In this document: positions 26,644 to 34,155 of the stretch, piece after piece
Numbering within the stretch: the stretch's first letter is position 1
How the letters are laid out: the number at the start of each line of letters is the position of its first letter
Source: an uncultured Eubacteriales bacterium
Lineage (GTDB): Bacteria; Bacillota; Clostridia; Christensenellales; Aristaeellaceae
Assembly (NCBI GenBank): GCA_902781095.1
Contig: CACZHW010000001.1
Span: 169,458-233,457, forward strand
Direction of reading: 5' to 3'
DNA length: 64,000 bases
Position numbers and translations under genes: made by a program
The notes under the pieces: model-generated
Seen by the model: only the letters and a program-made list of their open reading frames with translations
What the model was told of the DNA's origin: nothing
Databases searched by the model: none

Positions 26644-27069
26644 ATGGAATACAGGCGTTTTGAAAACACCCTCGTCATCCGCATGGACAGGGGCGAGGAA
26701 ATCTGCGGAACCCTCGCCGCAATCTGCGAAAAGGAGGACGTCGAACTGGCCGAGGTCAGCGCGCTGGGCGCCGTCGACCGGGCGGAGATGGCCATCTACG
26801 ACGTGCCGAGCAAGACCTTCTTCCGCAAGACCTTCGAAGGCCCGATGGAAATCGGCTCCCTGGTGGGCAGCGTCACGCGCAAGGACGGCAAGCCGTACCT
26901 GCACCTGCACGGCGTCGTCTGCGACAGCGAGCTGGCCGCCCACGGCGGGCACATCGCCTCCATGCGCATCTCCGCCACCTGCGAGATGATCGTGCGCATC
27001 TTCCCCGGCGAGGTGGGCCGGCGGATGGACGAGGCCATCGGCCTCAACGTGTTCGAATTCAACCCGTAA
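26644..27069 (+). CDS. PPC-domain (DUF296) protein
   Basis: Single-domain PPC/DUF296 protein, 141 residues, the family found fused to AT-hooks in plants and free-standing in bacteria. Signatures are ALGAVDRAEMAIYD, the strand YLHLHGVVCD and the metal-binding AAHGGHIAS loop, ending in EAIGLNVFEF. Function of the free bacterial form is not established. The ATG at 26644 follows AAAGGAGAA. The 93-base gap after the DUF1667 gene has no clear promoter or terminator, so it may be the last gene of that operon. Confidence 0.88.
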   Translation: MEYRRFENTLVIRMDRGEEICGTLAAICEKEDVELAEVSALGAVDRAEMAIYDVPSKTFFRKTFEGPMEIGSLVGSVTRKDGKPYLHLHGVVCDSELAAHGGHIASMRISATCEMIVRIFPGEVGRRMDEAIGLNVFEFNP

Positions 27070-27092
27070 TCCCGCATACATCCCCCCATACA

Positions 27093-27155
27093 AAACGGCC
27101 GGCGTTGTACAACCGCAGCTGCTGAAAGCAGCGGGCGGGACAATGCCGGCCGTTT
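27093..27155. terminator. Branched terminator-like structure after the PPC gene
   Basis: Outer perfect 11-bp stem AAACGGCCGGC/GCCGGCCGTTT. Inside are the palindrome GTTGTACAAC and a hairpin GCTGCT-GAA-AGCAGC. The plus-strand T-run is only three bases, so termination is likely but not certain. It resembles the branched terminator at 848-907. Confidence 0.5.
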
Positions 27156-27540
27156 GATGCCGGTCAGGAGGCAATCTCTGATCTGCTCCAAACCGTTTGA
27201 TTCCCCTTCAGGGCGCTTGATAACGACATGGAAATGCCGCCGGTCATGCCTCCAAAAGAAGCTGCTGGCGGCGCAGCACACCAGTCGGGACTCGAGGGCG
27301 GCGTTCATTCGTCCGCTGTCGGCCTCCCCAATGGGCTCGGCAACAGATTAGCAGAAGTTTGGGCATGCGTCAATATACCCGAGGTATACAAAAAGGGCAT
27401 CTCTTCTGTCAGAGACCCTAGGCGCAAATGACGCGAACGGCATGGCAGACGATACCCTTAAAAATATTTAGCACAGTTCTGTGAAAAAATCAATATCCCA
27501 CTTGGATTCCAAACTTTGATCCGGTGTAAAACAGGGCATG
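27156..27540. other. Intergenic stretch without a recognisable gene
   Basis: Short open frames here have no family features or good ribosome sites. The only structure noticed is a small palindrome, TATACC-CGA-GGTATA. The sequence becomes AT-richer towards 27540, where the element scar begins. Confidence 0.4.
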
Positions 27541-27615
27541 AAAAAAGCCCTGTTTTTCTTTTAAAACAAGGCTTTTCACTTTAGCACATGAGGTGTAATT
27601 TGAATTATAGGAACC
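27541..27615. repeat. Decayed copy of the tRNA-Ser(GCU) 3' end and terminator (possible att relic)
   Basis: Aligns imperfectly with 29020-29094. Shared stretches include AAAAAGCCCTGT, ACAAGGCTTTTC, CTTT-GC-CA and ATTTGAA in the same order, covering the tRNA terminator and the last part of the tRNA. The internal stem (AAGCCCTGTTTT/AAAACAAGGCTT) is kept and could still terminate minus-strand transcripts. Integration into a tRNA 3' end followed by decay would give this. Confidence 0.45.
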
Positions 27616-27746
27616 TCAGCTCGTCTATCCTCGGCCTTCCAGTTTTCTCAATAATAGCCAGATAAATCGGGAGCCCAAGTCTTTTCCAGCATTGACCATC
27701 CATTGCGTCCACCGAAGGCTTAGGGGTCAAATTAGGGGTCAGGCTT

Positions 27747-27995
27747 TCAACCGCAAACCCTTGCGCTGCATGGACTTTCAGCCTCCAGCTTTTCAAACTC
27801 TGACGCAAAGAGTGAGTAACCAATGTTGGCATTTCGGTATATGCTTCTGATAGTGAAATATCCCATATTGCTTTGGACTTGCTTCCATTCCAACCCTTCG
27901 ATGTAACGCATCCGCAGTACTTTCCGGCACTTTGCCTTTGGTATAGCCATGATAGAATCGTCAATGTGTGAGAGTACACGACGCTCAAACGGCGG
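27747..27995 (-). pseudogene. Phage sigma-like/DUF1492-type fragment
   Basis: The minus frame reads SHIDDSIMAIPKAKCRKVLR, then MRYIEGLEWKQVQSNMGYF and FASEFEKLEAES. This resembles the C-terminal sigma-region-4-like helix-turn-helix of small phage or integrative-element proteins (DUF1492/RinA type), whose typical text is LRYVEGLTWEQVAE.MGY. There is no plausible start or ribosome site and the upstream part is Ser/Thr-rich nonsense, so I treat it as a remnant. Confidence 0.4.
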
Positions 27996-28123
27996 CGTCG
28001 TAGTTGCACTACGAAACAATGTAGCGTATACTGACCGTGCTGGTAACGTCGAGCGTGTGCTTGAAGTTAAAGACGAAGACCGCGACACGCTTGACAAAAT
28101 TCAAGAAACTGCAGTGAAGATGG

Positions 28124-28387
28124 ATGGGACAGGTGATAGCCTTGCCGATGAACAAAGAGCTTTTACACGCATTTCTGTATCGGGCAATACCTACTTCAGA
28201 GTTCCTGGCGATGTCAGAACCGCTGGACAATCTACAAGGCGAAGAGCGTATCACTTTTCAGAATCAACTGGCGAAGGAGATCGAAGCGAAGTATCCGCTC
28301 GATCCAGAGTGGGCGCCGAAAACCAAGACCTCAGCGCCGGATACGGCGGAGACGAACAACTCTCCCTCCCTTCAGACAATATCCTAA
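28124..28387 (+). CDS. Small unknown protein, copy 1 of a tandem pair
   Basis: 87-residue unknown. Core text: NKELLHAFLYRAIPTSEFL, then DNLQGEERITFQNQLAKEIE, AKYPLDPEW. It is clearly related to the 28508-28762 product: VIA at the N-terminus, IP-S-E-L, NLQGEERI-FQNQ-AKEIEAKYP are shared. The C-terminus is hydrophilic; no signal or membrane segment. No strong ribosome site is visible; an inner ATG at 28148 is possible. It lies inside the AT-richer scar, so it is probably element cargo or relic. No function assigned. Confidence 0.45.
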   Translation: MGQVIALPMNKELLHAFLYRAIPTSEFLAMSEPLDNLQGEERITFQNQLAKEIEAKYPLDPEWAPKTKTSAPDTAETNNSPSLQTIS

Positions 28388-28507
28388 ACGCACAGATTCA
28401 GCACTACCTTGCTGCGTGCCTTGGAGACTACGATCTGCTAACCGTAATATACTAGTCTGCACAGATACAAAAGATATTCAATCCGTACGCCATGTATATG
28501 GGGAGGA

Positions 28508-28762
28508 ATGGTGATAGCATCGATGATCAACGAATTACTCTTGAGAGCATGTCTGAACCGGGACATTCCCTCTTCAGAACTCCTACGGATGTTACGGCCC
28601 GTCCAAAACCTCCAAGGAGAAGAACGTATCGCTTTTCAGAATCAGATAGCGAAGGAGATCGAGGCGAAGTATCCGTATCGTCCGGGGCGAGAGCCGAATA
28701 CCGAAACGATAGCAGAGGAACAGGCATTCTCGGATAATACTCCCAAAGAAACATTACGGTAG
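28508..28762 (+). CDS. Small unknown protein, copy 2 of a tandem pair
   Basis: 84-residue homologue of the 28124-28387 product, roughly half identical by eye. Shared text is strongest at NLQGEERIAFQNQIAKEIEA. GGGGAGGA lies directly before the ATG at 28508, so actual starts could be the GTG at 28511 or the ATG at 28523. The repeat period is about 380 bases, indicating a tandem duplication that has since diverged. Coding-type divergence (conserved protein text, scattered base changes) suggests past selection. Confidence 0.5.
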   Translation: MVIASMINELLLRACLNRDIPSSELLRMLRPVQNLQGEERIAFQNQIAKEIEAKYPYRPGREPNTETIAEEQAFSDNTPKETLR

Positions 28763-28776
28763 AGCAGAAGAAGGAA

Positions 28777-28920
28777 TTGATAAAGACGGTGTCAGAGATG
28801 CTAGGTCACGCGTCAGTGGCGTTTACAATGGACATTTACGCCGGTTACACGCCGGTCATGCAGCAGGAATCGTCGAGCGACTGCAAGCTGAGATAGAACG
28901 ATTGACGCATAAAGCGCCCC
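28777..28920 (+). pseudogene. C-terminal remnant of a tyrosine recombinase (integrase)
   Basis: Reads LIKTVSEMLGHASVAFTMDIYAG then YTPVMQQ, the hallmark end of phage/ICE integrases with the conserved His (LGHAS) and the Tyr nucleophile region (DIYAGYT). The frame closes at TAG 28894-28896. The adjacent frame continues with AGIVERLQAEIERL, a normal integrase tail, implying a frameshift near 28860-28870. The N-terminal and Arg/Lys catalytic parts are missing. It points toward the tRNA-Ser gene about 140 bases away, the usual att arrangement. Confidence 0.7.
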
Positions 28921-29019
28921 TTTTACTCTATCTTCCGTATCCTCCCTATCTTCCTTATCTTCCGAGAAAATGGCTCAACTGTGTGCAAAATTGTGTGCAA
29001 ACCATCAATTTCAGCATAA

Positions 29020-29056
29020 GAAAAAGCCCTGTATTTCTAACAATACAAGGCTTTTC
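29020..29056 (-). terminator. Terminator of the tRNA-Ser transcript
   Basis: On the minus strand AGCCTTGTAT and ATACAGGGCT form a 10-bp stem (one wobble) followed by TTTTTC. It lies 5 bases after the CCA end of tRNA-Ser(GCU). The decayed copy is at 27541-27577. Confidence 0.75.
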
Positions 29057-29060
29057 TCTT

Positions 29061-29152
29061 TGGCGCAGAAGGAGGGATTTGAACCCTCGCGACCCTTCAC
29101 GGATCCTACTCCCTTAGCAGGGGAGCCCCTTCGGCCACTTGGGTACTTCTGC
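29061..29152 (-). tRNA. tRNA-Ser (anticodon GCU)
   Basis: Seven-base acceptor GCAGAAG/CTTCTGC, discriminator G and encoded CCA (29063-29061). The anticodon arm is CTCCC-CTGCTAA-GGGAG, giving anticodon GCT. The T-arm is GAGGG-TTCAAAT-CCCTC, and there is a long variable arm, as expected for tRNA-Ser. It is downstream of tRNA-Ser(UGA) in the same transcript and is the probable integration target of the lost element. Confidence 0.95.
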
Positions 29153-29172
29153 AGGGCCGGTGCATATAGGGT

Positions 29173-29261
29173 TGGCGGAGAGAGAGGGATTCGAACCCCC
29201 GGTACCTTTCGGTATCACTGGTTTTCAAGACCAGCGCCATAAACCACTCGGCCATCTCTCC
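29173..29261 (-). tRNA. tRNA-Ser (anticodon UGA)
   Basis: Acceptor GGAGAGA/TCTCTCC, discriminator G, encoded CCA. Anticodon arm CTGGT-CTTGAAA-ACCAG gives anticodon TGA. The long variable arm GATACCG/CGGTACC is typical of tRNA-Ser. It starts about 9 bases downstream of the predicted transcription start. Confidence 0.95.
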
Positions 29262-29276
29262 AGAACCAGCACGCCT

Positions 29277-29305
29277 ATTATAGGCGGTGCGGCAGGGGTT
29301 GTCAA
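29277..29305 (-). promoter_or_regulatory. Consensus promoter of the tRNA-Ser pair
   Basis: Minus strand TTGACA (29305-29300), exact 17-base spacer, TATAAT (29282-29277): a full sigma-70 consensus, as expected for stable RNA genes. Confidence 0.9.
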
Positions 29306-29317
29306 GCCCCTTTTGCG

Positions 29318-30181
29318 TCACTTGCCCTCCGCCGAGAAACCCTCGCCCAGCACCTCGTTGACGTCGCAGACCGTCATGAAGGCGCGCGGATCGGCCTCGG
29401 AGACGATCTTCTTGAGGCGCGCCGCCTCCATGCGCGGCACGACGCACATCAGCATCCCGACGGGCTTCCCGGAGTAGGCGCCCGCCGCCTTGATGCGCGT
29501 GCAGCCCCTGTCCATCTCGTGCAGGATGCGCCGCATGATCTCGTCCTCATTGCTCGTGATGACCGTAAACTGCATGGCCGTGTTGAAGCCCTTGATCACC
29601 ACGTCCATCGCGTGGGTCGAGACGAAACACGCCAGCAGCGCGTAAAAGCCCGCCTGCGCGCCGAACCGGACGCCTGCCGCGAGGATGACCAGCCCGTCGA
29701 TCCCCAGCAGGATGACCGGCGTGGAGAGGAAGGGCAGCAGGCTGTGCAGCACGCCCGCCGCCATGTCCGTGCCGCCCGTTGTCGCGCCGGCGCGCACCAC
29801 CATGCCCAGGCCCACGCCCATCAGCGCGCCGCCGAACAGGGAGGCGAGCAGCATATCGCCCGCCGGATCGCGCATCGGCAGCAGATCAATGCTGGCCGAG
29901 AGGATCGACATCGCGATGAAGGAGCGCAGCGCGAAGCGCCAGCCCACCCGCTTAAAGCCAAGCAGGAAGAGGGGCAGGTTGATGAGGAAGCTGAGCAGAC
30001 CGACGCCCATGCCCGTCACGGAGGAAAGCACCGCCGCGATGCCGGTGACGCCGCCGGGCGCGATGTCGTGTGCCAGGAAGAACCAGGCAAACGCCGCACC
30101 CACCAGCACCGATCCCGGCACCAACTGGGCGTAATCCCGAAGGAGCCGCGGCGCTTCCCGCCGCCAGTCGATCCGCTGCAA
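29318..30181 (-). CDS. YitT-family membrane protein
   Basis: 287 residues, with five or so hydrophobic N-terminal segments (DUF161/YitT; APGGVTGIA and GATTGGTDMAA are the paired family motifs) and a C-terminal DUF2179 cytoplasmic domain (FTVITSNEDEIMRRIL, GCTRIKAAGAYSG). Function of YitT proteins is unknown; some are suggested transporters. The apparent start is TTG at 30181 with AAAGGGG about 10 bases upstream. It lies 38 bases after nnr on the same strand and is probably the last gene of the birA-acpS-nnr-yitT run. Confidence 0.9.
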   Translation of the reverse strand: MQRIDWRREAPRLLRDYAQLVPGSVLVGAAFAWFFLAHDIAPGGVTGIAAVLSSVTGMGVGLLSFLINLPLFLLGFKRVGWRFALRSFIAMSILSASIDLLPMRDPAGDMLLASLFGGALMGVGLGMVVRAGATTGGTDMAAGVLHSLLPFLSTPVILLGIDGLVILAAGVRFGAQAGFYALLACFVSTHAMDVVIKGFNTAMQFTVITSNEDEIMRRILHEMDRGCTRIKAAGAYSGKPVGMLMCVVPRMEAARLKKIVSEADPRAFMTVCDVNEVLGEGFSAEGK

Positions 30182-30219
30182 GAGTATAATCCCCTTTCCC
30201 TTTCCGTACGAAGCCGTTT

Positions 30220-31707
30220 TTATTCAATCCGCAGATGGGCGACCAGATCCGCCGCCGTCACCGCGCGGGCGCCCGCCTCCGCCTCGGCGCGCTCCCCAGC
30301 CAGGCCGTGGTGGTACGCGCCGACCCGCGCCGCGTCCCAGGGCGTCATCCCCTGCGCCATCAGGCCCGCGATGACACCCGTCAGCACGTCCCCGCTTCCG
30401 CCGGTCGCCATGCCGCTGCAGCCCGTCAGGTTCATGGCGAGGTCCTCACCGCAGGCGATCACCGTCGTGGCCCCCTTGAGCAGGACGCAGGCGCCGGATT
30501 CCGCCGCCAGCTGCTGCGCGTACTCCACGGGGGCGGACAGGATCTCCTCCGCGCGCACGCCGCACAGCCGCGCCATCTCGCCCGGGTGCGGCGTCAGCAC
30601 CGTATTCGCGCCCGCCTTGCCGCCGTAGCGCGCCAGCAGGAAGAGCGCGTCCGCGTCCACCACCTTGGGCGTGTCGCTTTCCACCAGGGCGCGGATGCCC
30701 AGCCAGGTTTCCTCCCGCCTGCCGAGGCCGGGGCCGATCGCCAGCGCCGACTTGCGCCGGGAGAGGCGCGCGAGCGCGTCCTCCGCACCCGCGTCGATCG
30801 CGGCACCGTCGCTCACCACCTCCGCCATCGCGCAGGGTTCGCCCGACTGCAGCGTCTGCAGCACCGGCAGCGGGCACGCGGCCGTCACCAGCCCGGCCCC
30901 CGCGCGCAGCGCGGCGCGCGCACACAGCAGCGCGGCGCCGGCCATTCCCTCACTGCCGGCGACCGACAGCACGTGCCCGTAGGTCCCCTTGTAGCTGTCC
31001 GCCTCGCGCCGGGGGAGCAGGGCGCTCACGTCCGCGGCCTCCAGCACGTCGATTCCCTGCGCGCCGTCCCAGTCCGGCAGGATGCCGATATCGGCGACGA
31101 CGAGTTTTCCGGTATAGCTGCGGCCCGGATAGAGCAGATGTCCGTGCTTGGGCCGGTGGAAGGTGACGGTGACGAATGCGCGCACGGCCTCGCCCAGCAC
31201 GTGCCCCGTCGCGCCGTCGATGCCCGACGGGATGTCCACCGCGACGACGGGCAGCCCGCTGTCATTGACGCGCCGAACGGCGAAGAGCGCTGCGCCTTCC
31301 ACCGCCCGGTCCAGCCCCGTGCCGAAGAGCGCGTCCACGACGGCGGCACAGTCCTCCGGGATCTCCGGCGCCTCGCCGTAGAGGACGTTGAGCGGGATGC
31401 CGCAGGCGTTGAGCAGCGTGGCGTTGACGCCCGCGTCGCCCTTCATCTGGGAGGGGCTGCGCAGCAGCCATACTTCCGCCGCCCCGCCGCGCTGCATCCA
31501 GAGGCGGGCGGCCGCGCAGCCGTCCCCGCCGTTGTTGCCGCCGCCGCAGAGAAAGAGCACCCGCGCGCCCTTCGGCACCAGGCGCTGCAGCTCCTCCACG
31601 ACGGCGCAGGCCGCGTGTTCCATCAGCAGCAGCGAGGGATAGCCCGTCCCATCCAGAAACGCGCGCTCCATCTCCTGCATATCCTGCGGTGAAATCGTCC
31701 TCAGCAT
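30220..31707 (-). CDS. nnr: Bifunctional NAD(P)H-hydrate epimerase/dehydratase
   Basis: Metabolite repair enzyme, 495 residues. The N-terminal YjeF_N epimerase domain (1-215) has CGGGNNGGDG and VDALFGTGLDR then VDIPSGIDG. The C-terminal ADP-dependent dehydratase domain (about 230-490) has GTYGHVLSVAGS, LTPHPGEMARL and the kinase-fold GGSGDVLTG. It converts damaged S- and R-NAD(P)HX back to NAD(P)H. It overlaps acpS by 7 bases, an arrangement common in Firmicutes. Confidence 0.95.
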   Translation of the reverse strand: MLRTISPQDMQEMERAFLDGTGYPSLLLMEHAACAVVEELQRLVPKGARVLFLCGGGNNGGDGCAAARLWMQRGGAAEVWLLRSPSQMKGDAGVNATLLNACGIPLNVLYGEAPEIPEDCAAVVDALFGTGLDRAVEGAALFAVRRVNDSGLPVVAVDIPSGIDGATGHVLGEAVRAFVTVTFHRPKHGHLLYPGRSYTGKLVVADIGILPDWDGAQGIDVLEAADVSALLPRREADSYKGTYGHVLSVAGSEGMAGAALLCARAALRAGAGLVTAACPLPVLQTLQSGEPCAMAEVVSDGAAIDAGAEDALARLSRRKSALAIGPGLGRREETWLGIRALVESDTPKVVDADALFLLARYGGKAGANTVLTPHPGEMARLCGVRAEEILSAPVEYAQQLAAESGACVLLKGATTVIACGEDLAMNLTGCSGMATGGSGDVLTGVIAGLMAQGMTPWDAARVGAYHHGLAGERAEAEAGARAVTAADLVAHLRIE

Positions 31708-32102
31708 ACTTCACCCCTCCGGTTCCCCGTCATCACGGCAAACGCCGCCGCCGTCCCGTCCTCGTGCGTGAGGGAGAGCAGCACCCTTTCGCCGCCCAGC
31801 TCCCGCATTCGCTCCAGCGCGGCGCCGGAAAGCGTCACATGCGGCGCGCCGGCGCCGTCGTGTCCCACGCTGATCTCACGCATCGCCACGCCGCCGGAAA
31901 AGCCCGTGCCCAGCGCCTTGGCCACGGCCTCCTTCGCCGCGAAGAGCGCCGCCGCACTCTGGGCCCGGCCCGCGCCGCGGGCCTCCAGATACGCGCGCTC
32001 CTCTTCGGTATAGACGCGCAGAACGAAGCGCTCTTTTTCAATCGCCCGCGCGATCCTCTCGACGGCGCACAGGTCGACGCCGACGCCGATCACATCAGAC
32101 AT
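31701..32102 (-). CDS. acpS: Holo-[acyl-carrier-protein] synthase
   Basis: 4'-phosphopantetheinyl transferase of 133 residues that activates ACP for fatty-acid synthesis. Conserved Mg/CoA motifs are IGVGVDLCAVERI at the N-terminus and LFAAKEAVAKALG in the middle; VLLSLTHEDGTAAAFAV closes the fold. It overlaps both neighbours by 7-8 bases, so birA-acpS-nnr is translationally coupled. Confidence 0.96.
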   Translation of the reverse strand: MSDVIGVGVDLCAVERIARAIEKERFVLRVYTEEERAYLEARGAGRAQSAAALFAAKEAVAKALGTGFSGGVAMREISVGHDGAGAPHVTLSGAALERMRELGGERVLLSLTHEDGTAAAFAVMTGNRRGEVC

Positions 32103-33060
32103 AGCCCATCAGCCCCCGCACGGAAACGTCGCCCGCCAGCACCTCGCAAAGCCGGCCGTCCGCCCGGCGCACCAGCAGCGCACCGGAGTCCGTCACCCGC
32201 TCCGCCGTCCCCGTGAAGCTCTCCGACGGCGAGAGGACGCGCACCGCCTGTCCGACGGTCGCGGAGCGCTGAAGGTACGCCGGCATGAGGCCGCCCGAGG
32301 CGCGCAGCGCCTCCGCCCCCTCCAGGCAGCGCAGGAAAGCGCGCACCACGTCCGCGCGCAGGATGCGCCTGCCCGAGAGCGCGTCCAGCGCGCCCGCTGT
32401 CGGGGCGATTTCCTCCGGGAAGGAGGCCTGGTGCACGTTGATGCCGACGCCCGCCACCACGCTGCTGACGGCCTGTTCGTCGGCGTCCATCTCCAGCAGG
32501 ATGCCCGAAACCTTCCGTCCGCAGCACACGACGTCGTTCGGCCACTTGATCCGGCTCTCCAGCCCGGAGACCTGCTCCACCGCGCGGCACACCGCGAGGG
32601 CGACGGACAGGGAGAGCAGCGAAACCTCCGAGGGATGCGCCTGCGGACGCAGCACGACGGACATCGCGACGGCCTCTCCCGGCGGCGTCTCCCAGCTGCG
32701 GCCTCTGCGGCCGCGTCCGGCCTTCTGCCAGTCGCAGACCACCAGCGCGCCGTGCGGCGCGCCCTCCTTCGCCCATTCCCGGGCCAGGCGGTTGGTGGAG
32801 TCCGTCTCCGCGGCCCAGCGGACGGTCCTTCCGGCCCACGCCGTCTCAAGGCCCGCCTGCACGACAGGCCCCATCAGGGTGTCCGGCAGCCCCGCCAGGC
32901 GGTATCCGCCGCGCCCCTGCGCGCGCACGTCGAACCCCATCTCCCGCAGCCGCTCAATCTGTTTCCACACGGCCGCCCGGGTCACGCCCAGCTCCCGGCT
33001 GAGCGCCTCTCCCGACACGCTCTCTTCCCGCAGCAGCCGCTCCAGGATTGCCTCCGTCAT
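32095..33060 (-). CDS. birA: Biotin-protein ligase / biotin operon repressor
   Basis: 321 residues. An N-terminal winged helix-turn-helix (SGEALSRELGVTRAAVWKQI) precedes the ligase domain with the biotinyl-AMP loop KAGRGRRGRSWE and KWPNDVV, and a C-terminal SH3-like cap. It attaches biotin to carboxylases and, with the HTH present, should also repress biotin genes. No bio genes are in the window. Start at 33060 with GGAAGGA 5 bases upstream. Confidence 0.95.
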   Translation of the reverse strand: MTEAILERLLREESVSGEALSRELGVTRAAVWKQIERLREMGFDVRAQGRGGYRLAGLPDTLMGPVVQAGLETAWAGRTVRWAAETDSTNRLAREWAKEGAPHGALVVCDWQKAGRGRRGRSWETPPGEAVAMSVVLRPQAHPSEVSLLSLSVALAVCRAVEQVSGLESRIKWPNDVVCCGRKVSGILLEMDADEQAVSSVVAGVGINVHQASFPEEIAPTAGALDALSGRRILRADVVRAFLRCLEGAEALRASGGLMPAYLQRSATVGQAVRVLSPSESFTGTAERVTDSGALLVRRADGRLCEVLAGDVSVRGLMGYV

Positions 33061-33095
33061 TGCGCATCCTTCCTCTTGTCCGCTCGTTTCTTTTT

Positions 33096-33124
33096 ATTTT
33101 AACAAAAAGGCCATGCGCTTGCAA
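33096..33124 (-). promoter_or_regulatory. Promoter of birA-acpS-nnr
   Basis: Minus strand TTGCAA (33124-33119), 17-base spacer, TAAAAT (33101-33096). It overlaps an imperfect palindrome, GCGCTTGCAAGTGCGC (33116-33131). Confidence 0.6.
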
Positions 33125-33145
33125 GTGCGCGGAGGACGCCGCGGC

Positions 33146-33174
33146 TTGCCAAACCCCTCTCCAGCGCCTATAAT
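33146..33174 (+). promoter_or_regulatory. Promoter of the moxR-DUF58-transglutaminase operon
   Basis: TTGCCA (33146-33151), 17-base spacer, TATAAT (33169-33174), back to back with the birA promoter. Confidence 0.75.
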
Positions 33175-33210
33175 AGCGATGATTTCATCAAAGCACCCGA
33201 AGGAGGCTCC

Positions 33211-34155
33211 ATGACAAGCCTGACCAATCTCGCTTCCAGCATCCGGCAGAACGTCGCCCTCGCCCTCGTGGGCAAGGAAGAGGCGACGGATCTCCTGCTG
33301 ATCGCCCTCCTGTGCGAGGGCCACGTGCTCATTGAGGACGTGCCCGGCGTGGGCAAGACCACGCTGGCTTCCGCGCTGGCCCGCTCCCTCTCCTGCAGCT
33401 TTGCCCGCGTGCAGTTCACCCCCGACGTGACCCCGTCCGACCTCACCGGGTTCTCCATCCCCGACGGACACGGGGAGCTGCGCTACCGCCCCGGCGCGGT
33501 GGCGGCGCAGGTCGTCCTGGCCGACGAGATCAACCGGACCTCCCCCAAGACGCAGGCCGCCCTGCTGGAGATCATGGAGGAGAAGCAGGCCACCGTGGAC
33601 GGCGTGACGCACCCGATGCCCCGCCCCTTCATGGTGATGGCCACCCAGAACCCCGTGGACTTCGTGGGCACCTATCCGCTGCCGGAGGCACAGATGGACC
33701 GCTTCCTCCTGCGCGTGTCCATCGGCTACCCGACGGCCAGGGACGAGGCCGACATCCTGCTGCGCTACAGCGGCCCGGAAATCCCCATGGAAGCCGTGGC
33801 CCCCGTCTGCAGCGCCCAGGACATCCTGGACGCCCAGGCCGCCGTGCGCACGGTCTACGTCTCCTATGAGGTGCGCGCGTACATCGTCGCCCTGTGCGAC
33901 GCCACGCGCAAGACCGATCTCCTCGCGCTGGGGGCGAGCACGCGCGCGGCCATCGCCCTGTGCCGGGCCGCGCAGGCGCGCGCCCTGCTCTGCGGCCGGG
34001 ACTACGTCATCCCGGAGGACGTGCAGGCGCTGGCGGTTTGTGTGCTGGCCCACCGCCTGGTGCTCTCCGCCGACGCCCGCATGCGCGGCGAAACCACCGC
34101 GGACGTGACGCGCCAGCTGCTTTCCGTCGTCCGCGTGCCGGTCAAACTGAAATGA
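33211..34155 (+). CDS. MoxR-type AAA+ ATPase
   Basis: 314-residue MoxR ATPase with Walker A EDVPGVGKTTLASAL, Walker B ADEINRTSPKTQAALLEIME, and MATQNPVDFVGTYPLPEAQ (sensor region), then LPEAQMDRFLLRV. MoxR proteins act as chaperones or assembly factors for partner proteins, usually the DUF58/VWA products beside them. It overlaps the DUF58 gene by ATGA. The start follows GAAGGAGG. Confidence 0.95.
   Translation: MTSLTNLASSIRQNVALALVGKEEATDLLLIALLCEGHVLIEDVPGVGKTTLASALARSLSCSFARVQFTPDVTPSDLTGFSIPDGHGELRYRPGAVAAQVVLADEINRTSPKTQAALLEIMEEKQATVDGVTHPMPRPFMVMATQNPVDFVGTYPLPEAQMDRFLLRVSIGYPTARDEADILLRYSGPEIPMEAVAPVCSAQDILDAQAAVRTVYVSYEVRAYIVALCDATRKTDLLALGASTRAAIALCRAAQARALLCGRDYVIPEDVQALAVCVLAHRLVLSADARMRGETTADVTRQLLSVVRVPVKLK

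Noticed and set aside
27949..28455. 168-residue plus-strand frame in the element scar
   Set aside because: It overlaps the better supported small gene at 28124-28387, which has a recognisable homologue at 28508-28762; this frame has none.
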